Translations under genes and position numbers: made by a program | Assembly (NCBI GenBank): GCA_013042995.1 | Contig: JABDPB010000057.1 | Span: 1 to 33,512 of the forward strand | Reading direction: 5' to 3' | From: Ignavibacteriaceae bacterium | GTDB lineage: Bacteria; Bacteroidota; Ignavibacteria; Ignavibacteriales; Ignavibacteriaceae | DNA length: 33,512 bases | Shown here: piece after piece, positions 26,437 to 33,512 of the stretch | Layout of the letters: every line of letters begins with the position of its first letter | How positions within the stretch are numbered: position 1 is the stretch's first letter | The notes under the pieces: model-generated | What the model was told of the DNA's origin: nothing | What the model saw: only the letters and a program-made list of their open reading frames with translations | The model's database searches: none

Positions 26437-26880
26437 TTACTTTAAATCATTTGGGTCAATACTTGTTCCAATCGAGTCACATTTTTGTTTTAACTCTTCA
26501 TTATTTAGTAGCTCCATTCTGTAGCATCGAGTGAGAAAATAATAGGCAGAATCAACTAACTCTCGTCTTGTTTCCTTCATCTCTGAGCTCGAGATTCTGG
26601 TTGGTGGCGAAGGCTTTCCGTCACTCAAGTCACATTTTCCACCGCAAAGTGGACAGAAATCAAAAACTTTTGTTCCATGATTTTTTATCCAGTCTTTCTG
26701 TGCGTCGCTCATGTCTTTAAATCGAGTGTTGTACTGGTCAATAATTCTTTGAGTCTCTTTTACTTCGTTCAACCAAAAGTCCACATTAGCAAATTGCCCC
26801 ACTACATGATGAGCGTAACCAGACGTAAATCGTCTTAATTGTTCAGCGACCATATTTGCCTTTTCAATGGTATACATCAT
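26437..26880 (-). CDS. Hypothetical zinc-motif protein, cassette gene
   Basis: This is a 147-residue soluble protein with no family I can name. A CPLCGGKC motif (C76, C79, C83) after FDF suggests a small metal-binding knuckle. The rest is mainly helical, including an N-terminal amphipathic region with HH at 24-25 and a C-terminal helix rich in E and K. It starts with two ATGs in a row. The start lies about 35-40 nt after the GTTGTGTG of site D, and the stop is 8 nt before site C, so it has the compact layout of a cassette. Cassette genes are often unique unknowns, which fits. Confidence 0.72.
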   Translation of the reverse strand: MMYTIEKANMVAEQLRRFTSGYAHHVVGQFANVDFWLNEVKETQRIIDQYNTRFKDMSDAQKDWIKNHGTKVFDFCPLCGGKCDLSDGKPSPPTRISSSEMKETRRELVDSAYYFLTRCYRMELLNNEELKQKCDSIGTSIDPNDLK

Positions 26881-26915
26881 TATTCATTTTTTTAGTTGCT
26901 ATTTAGTTTTTATGC

Positions 26916-26978
26916 CACACAACATCTCACTAAACGCATTTCGTAAAGGAAAACAATTTTGTGTGAAATGTTAATGTG
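26916..26978 (-). repeat. attC-like imperfect hairpin, site D (upstream end of the array)
   Basis: Arms 26916-26930 and 26963-26978 pair over 15 positions with one bulged base; two C-A mismatches on the plus strand become G-T on the minus strand. The minus strand starts CACATTAAC and ends GTTGTGTGG, matching the CACA..AAC / GTT..TGTG edges of site C. Its 63-nt length is typical of short attC sites. It would belong to a cassette now lost, or mark the insertion boundary. Confidence 0.52.
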
Positions 26979-27114
26979 TATCAAAATAAAATATTACGAA
27001 TATAAATTCAATAAATTCTTGTTATATTTATGTAAAGTATAAATCTCTTGATATCAAATTTTATTACCACAAAAAATATATGGCATAATCCTCTCCGCAG
27101 GTCTTTCTGGAAGG

Positions 27115-27645
27115 ATGGGGAAGTTTAAACCTTTACTTTCTTATAGGGGGAAATCATTTATCCAAAATATTGTTGAAAAGTTAATTATAGTATGTGATAA
27201 AATAATTATCGTTACCGGATTTAATGCAGATGATGTTCAAAACAATGTGAGGCAAGTAAAAGTTAATTCTAAAATTGAGTTTGTGGTTAATTCGGAATAT
27301 GAAAAGGGAATGTTCACTTCACTTCAAGCAGGACTAAAAGTTGCTAAAAATTCCGATTGGAATTTATATCATTTTGTAGATCAGCCGGGCTTGCCGGAAA
27401 ATTTTTATGCGAATTTTATTAAGCAAATAGATAATAAACATAACTGGGTTCAACCATCCTTTAATGAACTAAGAGGTCATCCAATTCTGATTTGCAGATC
27501 ATTGTATGATTTAATTATAAATGAATCAGAAAACAGCAGCTTGCGGGAAATTTCTAAAAATCCTATTGTAAAAAAGAAATTCTGGGATTGTGAGATTAAA
27601 GAGATATTACAGGATTTTGATACAGAAGAAGATTTGCCAACTTAA
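27115..27645 (+). CDS. MocA/MobA-like molybdenum cofactor nucleotidyltransferase, 5' end anomalous
   Basis: This NTP-transferase domain protein is of the type that attaches cytidylate (MocA) or a similar nucleotide to molybdopterin for xanthine-dehydrogenase-type enzymes such as the XdhD encoded next to it. NSEYEKGMFTSLQAG, VDQPGLP and RGHPILI are typical. The first ATG (27115) would cut off the nucleotide-binding loop, yet the frame upstream (27073-27114) reads KIYGIILSAGLSGR, the expected N-terminus just before MGKFKPLL. No ATG, GTG or TTG lies in frame after the TGA at 27049-27051. A TTG at 27048 would connect if one A were lost from the A6 run at 27071-27076. Either the start is non-standard, or the 5' end was damaged, or there is an indel. 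It converges on xdhD with a 9-bp gap. Confidence 0.8.
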   Translation: MGKFKPLLSYRGKSFIQNIVEKLIIVCDKIIIVTGFNADDVQNNVRQVKVNSKIEFVVNSEYEKGMFTSLQAGLKVAKNSDWNLYHFVDQPGLPENFYANFIKQIDNKHNWVQPSFNELRGHPILICRSLYDLIINESENSSLREISKNPIVKKKFWDCEIKEILQDFDTEEDLPT

Positions 27646-27654
27646 ACTTAAATT

Positions 27655-30222
27655 TTATCCATGACCATTTTTTGTTCTTGTCTTAATAGGTAATCGGTAA
27701 TAACGAGTATTATCAAACTGATAAAAAGCGTTTGCAACTGCAGGTGCGGTTGGAACCAAACCAATTTCTCCAACACCTTTTACACCGTAGGGTCCGTGAG
27801 GATCGGGAACTTCAATTCCTATAACTTCCATTTTTGGAGTTTCTTTTGCTCGAAGAATACCACACTTTCTTAACCTCGTACTTTTAGGGACACAATTATC
27901 CAGCTCCAAATCTTCAGTTAAAGCGTAACCTATACCCATGTGAATTGAGCCTTCAATCTGTCCTTCAAACAAGCCGGGATTAATTATTTTCCCAGCATCG
28001 TGTGCTGCATAAACAGTATCAATCTCACCTTTATCATTTAATACAACAACCTGTGTTGCATAACTGTAGGAGTAATGGGTAACGATTTCATTTACATCAT
28101 CCTCCGGTTTTGTAGTCCAATTGCAAACCCATTCGCCATTGTAAATTCTTCCAGTAAGTTCTTCAAGAGATTTTGATTTCAAATCTTCTTTTAATTGAAG
28201 ACAAGCATTAGATATTGAATTACCAATAATTGATGTAGCTCTAGATGCAGTTGTCATTCCTGCTGTTGCTTCTTCTTTTGTATCAACTAGCACTTCAATT
28301 AGATCGGGATCAATACCTGTTTCGTGTGAAAGAAACTGCACAGCCATTGTATTTACGCCCTGTCCCATTTCGGTCCAGCCGTGATGCAAAATTATTTTAT
28401 CAGCAGAAACAATTTCAATTTTCACTTTTCCTTCATCGTTCATTCCATTTCCAATTCCAGTGTTTTTAATTCCACAGGCAATTCCAGCATACTTCGCTTT
28501 TTGAAAAATATCTTTAACTGCGAGTAAAGTTTTTCTTACACCGCTTCCCTTATTAATTAATTGTCCTGTTGAAGTCATATCACCTTCAGTTAAGGCATTA
28601 TCGAATCTAAATTGCCAGCGGTCAAATCCACCTTTCTCACATAGTTCATCAATGCAACTTTCCAGTGCAAATGCAACTTGATTAACACCAAAGCCGCGCA
28701 TTGCACCACATGGAAGGTTGTTTGTATAAACAGCTTTACTAATAACATCAACATTTGGAATGTGATAAGGACCTGCAGAATGACCGGCAGCTCTTTCAAG
28801 AACTTTCATTCCAACAGAAGCATAAGCACCCGTATCGCCTAGAATGTCTGCTTTTAATATTGTAAGCTTTCCTTCTTTATTACAGCCTAAAGTGTATTTC
28901 ATTCTCATTGGGTGACGTTTGGGATGCATTAATATTGATTCATCCCTGTTTAACGTTACCTTTACAGGTTTTTGCAAGATGAATGAAAAGAGTGCAACAT
29001 GACCTTGCACAGAAAGATCTTCTTTTCCACCAAAACCACCTCCATTTGGAACAAGTATTACTCTCACCTTTTCTTTAGGAAGATTAAGTAATTTTGCTAT
29101 TTGAGTCCGGTCTTCATAAATACCTTGCCCCTGAGAGTAAACTTCAATACCACCTGTCGTTGGATTTGCTATCGAACATTCAGGCTCCATATAACCATGT
29201 TCTATTCTTTGAGTGTAATATGTTCCTTCCGAAATAAATGCTGCGGCCTTTAAAGCATTTTCAACATCACCACGTTTTATTTTTGTTTCTGATAGAAGAT
29301 TCCCTTTTGAATGGATGTTTGGGCTGTTTTCATTTAAGGCCTGTTCAGGATCCGAAAGTGGTTGAAGAATTTCATACTCAATTTTAATTAGTTTTACAGC
29401 TTCGCGGGCAATTGCTTCTGTTTCTGCAACTACCCCTGCAAGAACATCACCAACATATCTTGTTTCTTCACCTTCATCAATCATTAAAGGCCAATCTGGA
29501 ATTATTAAACCAGTATTTCTACTTCCAGGAATATCGTTAGCCGTGAAAACTTTAAAAACTCCTGGATAATTTTTTGCTTCATCAGTTTTTATAGAAATAA
29601 CTTTTGCTCTTGGATGATCGCTAAATTTTAAAGCACCGTGAAGCATTCCATCAAATTTCATATCTGCTACATAAGGGCTCTGCCCAAGCACAAGCTTATC
29701 TGCATCATATTTTGGATGCTTCTTTCCGATTTTACCATAACTTTTTGGCTTTGGAATTTCTTCATTTTCTCTTATTGCATCTGCCGCATATTCAATTGCA
29801 TCTATAATTTTTTTATATCCTGTGCATCGACACAAATTCGGGTTTAATGTTTTTGTAATCTCATCACGCGATGGAGAAAGATTATTTTCGAATAAAACCA
29901 TAGCTTGCATAACGATGCCCGGAATGCAGAAACCGCATTGCACTCCGCACTTCTCAACAAATGCATTTGAAATTGTTCTTTTTTGATAATCTGATAATCC
30001 TTCAACCGTTTTTACGTTACCATTTTCAACTTTTTTCATTGGAATTGCGCAGGAGAGGACAGCTTTTCCATTTAAGTCAACTGTACAGCATCCACAAACA
30101 GCCTGTGGTGCACAGCCATCCTTGGGAGAAATAATTCCTTCAATTTCACGTAAATAATTTAGAAGTGATAATTCAGGATTACCGTTATAAGTTCGTGTAT
30201 CTCCATTAAGAGTAAAATTCAT
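27655..30222 (-). CDS. xdhD: XdhD-type (selenium-dependent xanthine dehydrogenase family) molybdenum hydroxylase with fused 2Fe-2S domain
   Basis: This is a molybdopterin-cytosine-dinucleotide hydroxylase acting on purines. The N-terminal domain binds two 2Fe-2S clusters. Numbered from a TTG at 30225, these are C38, C44, C47 and C59 (DGCAPQAVCGCCTV) and C93, C97, C100-region with C132 and C134. The large molybdenum domain follows directly, with GGGFGGKED, GAMRGFGVNQ and the catalytic glutamate E820 in GVKGVGEIGL. I prefer the ATG at 30222, which overlaps the ygfK stop as TGATG; the TTG is one codon earlier. No FAD subunit is fused or adjacent, so electrons probably pass to another partner, plausibly YgfK (inference). 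A labile selenium ligand is typical of the family but not visible in sequence. Confidence 0.93.
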   Translation of the reverse strand: MNFTLNGDTRTYNGNPELSLLNYLREIEGIISPKDGCAPQAVCGCCTVDLNGKAVLSCAIPMKKVENGNVKTVEGLSDYQKRTISNAFVEKCGVQCGFCIPGIVMQAMVLFENNLSPSRDEITKTLNPNLCRCTGYKKIIDAIEYAADAIRENEEIPKPKSYGKIGKKHPKYDADKLVLGQSPYVADMKFDGMLHGALKFSDHPRAKVISIKTDEAKNYPGVFKVFTANDIPGSRNTGLIIPDWPLMIDEGEETRYVGDVLAGVVAETEAIAREAVKLIKIEYEILQPLSDPEQALNENSPNIHSKGNLLSETKIKRGDVENALKAAAFISEGTYYTQRIEHGYMEPECSIANPTTGGIEVYSQGQGIYEDRTQIAKLLNLPKEKVRVILVPNGGGFGGKEDLSVQGHVALFSFILQKPVKVTLNRDESILMHPKRHPMRMKYTLGCNKEGKLTILKADILGDTGAYASVGMKVLERAAGHSAGPYHIPNVDVISKAVYTNNLPCGAMRGFGVNQVAFALESCIDELCEKGGFDRWQFRFDNALTEGDMTSTGQLINKGSGVRKTLLAVKDIFQKAKYAGIACGIKNTGIGNGMNDEGKVKIEIVSADKIILHHGWTEMGQGVNTMAVQFLSHETGIDPDLIEVLVDTKEEATAGMTTASRATSIIGNSISNACLQLKEDLKSKSLEELTGRIYNGEWVCNWTTKPEDDVNEIVTHYSYSYATQVVVLNDKGEIDTVYAAHDAGKIINPGLFEGQIEGSIHMGIGYALTEDLELDNCVPKSTRLRKCGILRAKETPKMEVIGIEVPDPHGPYGVKGVGEIGLVPTAPAVANAFYQFDNTRYYRLPIKTRTKNGHG

Positions 30223-33200
30223 CAAACTAACAGTGTGTGATAATTTAAATTTTTAAATAAGTAATACATCTCTGCAGCTTTTTTCAAAACTATTTCATTT
30301 AAATATTCAGATTTAAATTTCAGATCTATTAAATCGAAATTGTTTTTATCAAAATTTACAATAACAATATCATTTTCATAAATCAGCAAATTTTTATTTA
30401 AAGATAAAAATTCAACCCCTAATTTGCTTTTATATTTTATCTGATTTTGAGAAATTAAATATCCAAAATCTTCTTTGTTAAAACTTTCTTCAGTTAAATA
30501 AAACCTTGGTTTTATTTCAAAGGGTGATCCATTTGTTGGGCAGAAAGTAACACAGTTGCCGCATTCATTACAAAAGTCTGCCACGTTTAATATTTGATTT
30601 GTCTGTTGAGCAACAAAACGATCTATAACTTCGGATTTTTTACCGCTTCCACTTGTAGAAATTTTATAGATTGGAATACTCATCTTCTCCGATTCAAATG
30701 CAAAATTTGCGAAGTTAGGGCAAACTCCTACACAGATATTACAAATATCATCGCAGTAAATACATCGTTCTGCTTCTTTCCTTGCCTGCTCGTCAGTCAA
30801 AACGGGATTTACAAGTTCAAAACTTTTTCTATTTGTCAATTCAGTTTCAGGTAACTCAATTCCAAACTTGCGGTAAGCTTGTTTCTTTTGAAAATCAGCA
30901 AGCGTTAATTTTATGCCTGACTCTGTTTTCTTGTGAAAATCAATTTTTGATTTTTCAATGATTTTCAAGGCAGCGCTTCTACCGTCGCCAATCGCATTGA
31001 TTAATGAATCCGCTCCGCGTACAACATCGCCACCGGCAAAAACATTTTTAAACTGTGTCTCAAAAGTTGTTGAATTTATCTTTAATTTCTCGTTTGGTAG
31101 AAAATCCAAAAAAATATCCTGCCCGATTGCAGTAATAATTGAATCAAATTTCAATTGAAAATTAGAATTTTTAATGGGCACAGGTCTTCTTCTTCCACTT
31201 TTGTCTTGTTTTCCTAATTTCATTTTTATACAATTAAGTTCCAGTTGATCCTTATCATCCTTTAAAATTGAAACGGGAGTAGCAAGTTGAATTAGTTTAA
31301 CTCCTTCTTCAAGCAGAGCTTTTATTTCATCCGCACCCACAGGCATTTCTTTTTTAGTCCTGCGATAAATCATAGTTACTTTACCATTAACAATACGATT
31401 TGCCGTACGTGCAGCATCCACCGCAGAAAGTCCTCCGCCGATTATTGCAACATCATTTCCAAGTTTAAATTTCTCTCCGCTTCTAACTTTAAAAAGAAAG
31501 CTAAGTTGATCGTAAACACCAGGTAGGTCTTCTCCCTCAATTTTAAGCTTTTTACTTTTTTTGGCTCCAACTGCAATGTAAACAACATCATTTTCTTTTT
31601 TTAGCTGATGATAAATTTTTTCATCAACATTCTGATTATAATGTATTTTTGCACCCACCGATTCAATTAAATCAATATCACTTTTTATCTGATCATCACT
31701 CAATCGGAATTTTGGTATACTTCCAGAAGCCATTCCACCAGCGAAAGATTTGGATTCAAATACATTTACATCGAATCCTTCAAGTGAAAGAAAATATGCG
31801 CAGGATAAACCAGAGGGACCTCCACCAATAACTGCAGCTTTTAGTCCGTTTTTCTTTTTTCCATTCGATTTAGTTTTTATACCTGCATTTTCAGAAATAT
31901 ATCTTTTAATCCCTCTAATTAATAAAGGTTTATCATAATTTATTCTTGTACATTTTGGCTGGCATAAATGATCGCAAACGTTTCCGGTGATATTCGGTTG
32001 CGGATTATCCTCAGTTACGGCTTCATAAGCTTTTTGAAGATTCCCATTTGACACTTGATACATATACTCAGGAACATTTTGATCAACAGCACAAGCTTCT
32101 ATGCAAGGAGCGTGAATACAATCATAAGCGGTTAATTCTCTATCAGTCTTAATATTTTCAAACGGGAAATTACTTTTATGGTAATATTTGTTTTCAAGCA
32201 CCGAATCTGCATAATTATTCAGGTTATTTAGTCCTGATTCATTTATATTTTTTTTACTATTACTTCGGTTAGAAATGAACTCATCAATACTATTAGCACA
32301 CACTTCCTTAAAATGTTTCTTGAGTTCATCAAAGTATTGGGGCAACCTCAAATAACCTCCGGGTTTTAGGAGATCAGAGCAAACGGTAATCGGTTTAAGA
32401 TTGCAGGCAAGTGTATCTGCAACATTAAATGTATCTACGCCGGCCGAAAATGAAATATCAAGTTTCCCATCAAAATCAGTTTGAAGTTTTTTTGCAAGAT
32501 TTACGGTTAAAGGATGTAGAGCTCTTCCGCTGGTGTAAACCATTTTTTCATCTTTTGGAAGCCAATGTGTTGAGTTAAGAGATTCTAAAGTGTTCGTTAG
32601 CTTTAAACCAAACTCAACTCCGTTTTTGGCAGAAGTTTTGTTTAACGAGTTTATCATTTCAATTGCTTCAGGATATTTTAAATCATGCTCGAATGCTTCT
32701 TCGGGAACTGTTATCTCATAACCAAGTTTTTCATTTAAAATTGCTTGTAACTCATCGGATCCGAGTAATGTTGGATTAAGTTTTATTGCAGTATGTAAAT
32801 TTCTTTCTTCAATTAGATACTTCCCGATTTTTTCTATTTCATCGGAAGGGCATCCGTGCATTGTTGATAAAGTGATGTTATCTGACAGCTTTGAAGGTAT
32901 TTTTATTTCTGAAATTGAAGGATAAAATTTTTTGAGAATTTCTATTTTTTTGTCTAATTCATCTTTACAATCATTCATCTTATTGAAAAACCACTGAACG
33001 TTTTCGTTCAATATTCCATTTACATCATAGCCAACACTTAAATTAAAAATGAAACCGGATTCGTCTAAATCCCAACCAAATTTATGTTTAAGTAAGTGGA
33101 TCAATATCCAGGCGTTTAGGTACTCATCAAACGAATCTTGAATTCTTAATTCTTGGGACCACTCACAATTGTATCCTTCATCTTCCATATCGATGCAGGG

Positions 33201-33488
33201 TTTTGTTACTTCAATATTGTCAAGAGTCTGAACTGTTTTCAGTTCAATATATCTTGCGCCACAAAGCCATGATGCCACAATATTATGTGCAAGTTGTGTG
33301 TGGGGTCCGGCAGCTACACCAATTGGTGTTTCCAAAAGCTGTCCGTATCTCCGAATTCGGAATGGATCATTTTTATTAGTTGTGAAAAGATTTTCTTTGT
33401 AAATACCAAAAATCATTCCTTCTTTTTCTTCTTGAAGTATCCAACTAAGTAATCTTTCGAGCGGTATTCTGTAAAATGTATCGCTCAT
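30222..33488 (-). CDS. ygfK: YgfK-type Fe-S/flavin oxidoreductase (annotated elsewhere as putative selenate reductase subunit)
   Basis: This complete 1088-residue multidomain oxidoreductase has four parts. Residues 1-430 form a dihydroorotate-dehydrogenase-like barrel (LSTMHGCPSDE, SAGVDTFN). Residues 450-530 form a dihydropyrimidine-dehydrogenase/GltD-like Fe-S domain (C457, C462, C466, C505, C509, C513). Residues 550-850 form a FAD/NAD(P)H domain (GGGPSG 555-560, GGGLSA 684-689, FAGGDVV 817-823). The C-terminus has two ferredoxin motifs (C912/C916/C919/C923 and C973/C976/C979/C983). The layout echoes dihydropyrimidine dehydrogenase, an NADPH-driven pyrimidine reductase, so reduction of a purine ring is chemically sensible. 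In the E. coli cluster YgfK is tied to urate or purine use. The gene is translationally coupled to xdhD. The ATG at 33488 is 24 nt from the window edge. Confidence 0.93.
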   Translation of the reverse strand: MSDTFYRIPLERLLSWILQEEKEGMIFGIYKENLFTTNKNDPFRIRRYGQLLETPIGVAAGPHTQLAHNIVASWLCGARYIELKTVQTLDNIEVTKPCIDMEDEGYNCEWSQELRIQDSFDEYLNAWILIHLLKHKFGWDLDESGFIFNLSVGYDVNGILNENVQWFFNKMNDCKDELDKKIEILKKFYPSISEIKIPSKLSDNITLSTMHGCPSDEIEKIGKYLIEERNLHTAIKLNPTLLGSDELQAILNEKLGYEITVPEEAFEHDLKYPEAIEMINSLNKTSAKNGVEFGLKLTNTLESLNSTHWLPKDEKMVYTSGRALHPLTVNLAKKLQTDFDGKLDISFSAGVDTFNVADTLACNLKPITVCSDLLKPGGYLRLPQYFDELKKHFKEVCANSIDEFISNRSNSKKNINESGLNNLNNYADSVLENKYYHKSNFPFENIKTDRELTAYDCIHAPCIEACAVDQNVPEYMYQVSNGNLQKAYEAVTEDNPQPNITGNVCDHLCQPKCTRINYDKPLLIRGIKRYISENAGIKTKSNGKKKNGLKAAVIGGGPSGLSCAYFLSLEGFDVNVFESKSFAGGMASGSIPKFRLSDDQIKSDIDLIESVGAKIHYNQNVDEKIYHQLKKENDVVYIAVGAKKSKKLKIEGEDLPGVYDQLSFLFKVRSGEKFKLGNDVAIIGGGLSAVDAARTANRIVNGKVTMIYRRTKKEMPVGADEIKALLEEGVKLIQLATPVSILKDDKDQLELNCIKMKLGKQDKSGRRRPVPIKNSNFQLKFDSIITAIGQDIFLDFLPNEKLKINSTTFETQFKNVFAGGDVVRGADSLINAIGDGRSAALKIIEKSKIDFHKKTESGIKLTLADFQKKQAYRKFGIELPETELTNRKSFELVNPVLTDEQARKEAERCIYCDDICNICVGVCPNFANFAFESEKMSIPIYKISTSGSGKKSEVIDRFVAQQTNQILNVADFCNECGNCVTFCPTNGSPFEIKPRFYLTEESFNKEDFGYLISQNQIKYKSKLGVEFLSLNKNLLIYENDIVIVNFDKNNFDLIDLKFKSEYLNEIVLKKAAEMYYLFKNLNYHTLLV

Positions 33489-33512
33489 ATGCTTGATCTA
33501 AATAATCTCATT

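Larger units (their letters stand above)
24312..27050 (-). mobile_element. Candidate integron-type gene cassette array lacking an integrase (CALIN-like), three cassettes
   Basis: Three compact minus-strand genes (starts at 26880, 26274 and 25194) are separated by 156-159 bp gaps. Each gap holds an imperfect inverted repeat of attC-like architecture, with further repeats at both ends. Every gene starts about 25-40 nt after a GTT- or CTT-type R'-like motif and ends shortly before the next repeat, the normal cassette layout. All three run against the flanking plus-strand purine genes. No integron integrase or attI is in the window. The outer limits are approximate. Confidence 0.6.

Noticed and set aside
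24406..26880. SDR and MDR oxidoreductases as purine-pathway enzymes
   Set aside because: They face the other way, are bounded by attC-like repeats, and belong to broad families without purine links, so capture as cassettes is the simpler reading.
1..33512. tRNA, rRNA or CRISPR array
   Set aside because: No regularly spaced direct repeats and no cloverleaf-like sequences were seen by eye in the intergenic gaps; a tRNAscan and CRISPR search was not possible.

Overview
The window is AT-rich bacterial DNA that most resembles an Ignavibacteria/Bacteroidota-type organism. The best single clue is the type IX secretion tail encoded at 9176-9500 (NYPNPFNPTT, then a VYDALGNEVATLV-like block), which is typical of Ignavibacteriota. 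A Bacteroidota-style TrmB, a class II (B12-dependent) ribonucleotide reductase and weak Shine-Dalgarno sequences agree with this. The rest of the gene set points to an anaerobic or facultative lifestyle.

Left part (1-14.8 kb) is mostly housekeeping. It holds the N-terminal 450 codons of nrdJ (-); an ABC-2 exporter pair followed by a LolA-like periplasmic protein (+); a convergent gap with a candidate structured RNA (about 4262-4450, -); an MFS-cupin-dienelactone hydrolase operon (-); an ACT-domain protein; trmB; an AlkA-like glycosylase; a YCF48-like T9SS-exported protein broken by an in-frame amber codon; a one-piece transketolase preceded by an 18-bp palindrome and a 41-codon ORF; a secreted unknown; and DUF4126 and DUF937 proteins.

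Right part (14.9-33.5 kb) is a purine/urate catabolism cluster. It matches the E. coli ygeW-ygeX-ygeY-hyuA-mocA-xdhD-ygfK-ssnA region, which has been linked experimentally to anaerobic purine breakdown. Present here are hydA/hyuA (-), a fold-type II PLP enzyme (+), ssnA (+), ygeY (+), ygeW (+), a threonine-synthase-like PLP enzyme (+), a MocA-like nucleotidyltransferase (+), and xdhD and ygfK (-, translationally coupled). No canonical YgeX diaminopropionate ammonia-lyase is visible. Two different PLP enzymes occupy the cluster instead, so this looks like a variant of the pathway. Carbamate kinase, a FAD subunit for XdhD, a purine transporter and the selenium-cofactor genes are not in the window.

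The cluster is interrupted twice by minus-strand genes. One interruption is a nucleotidyltransferase-fold gene plus an unknown (21.4-23.0 kb). The other (24.3-27.0 kb) is three compact genes (SDR, MDR oxidoreductase, zinc-motif unknown). Each is followed by an imperfect inverted repeat of attC-like build, and each starts about 25-40 nt after an R'-like GTT/CTT motif. This looks like a small integron cassette array without an integrase (CALIN-type). The array lies directly against the MocA-like gene, whose nucleotide-binding N-terminus is readable in frame but has no usable start codon.
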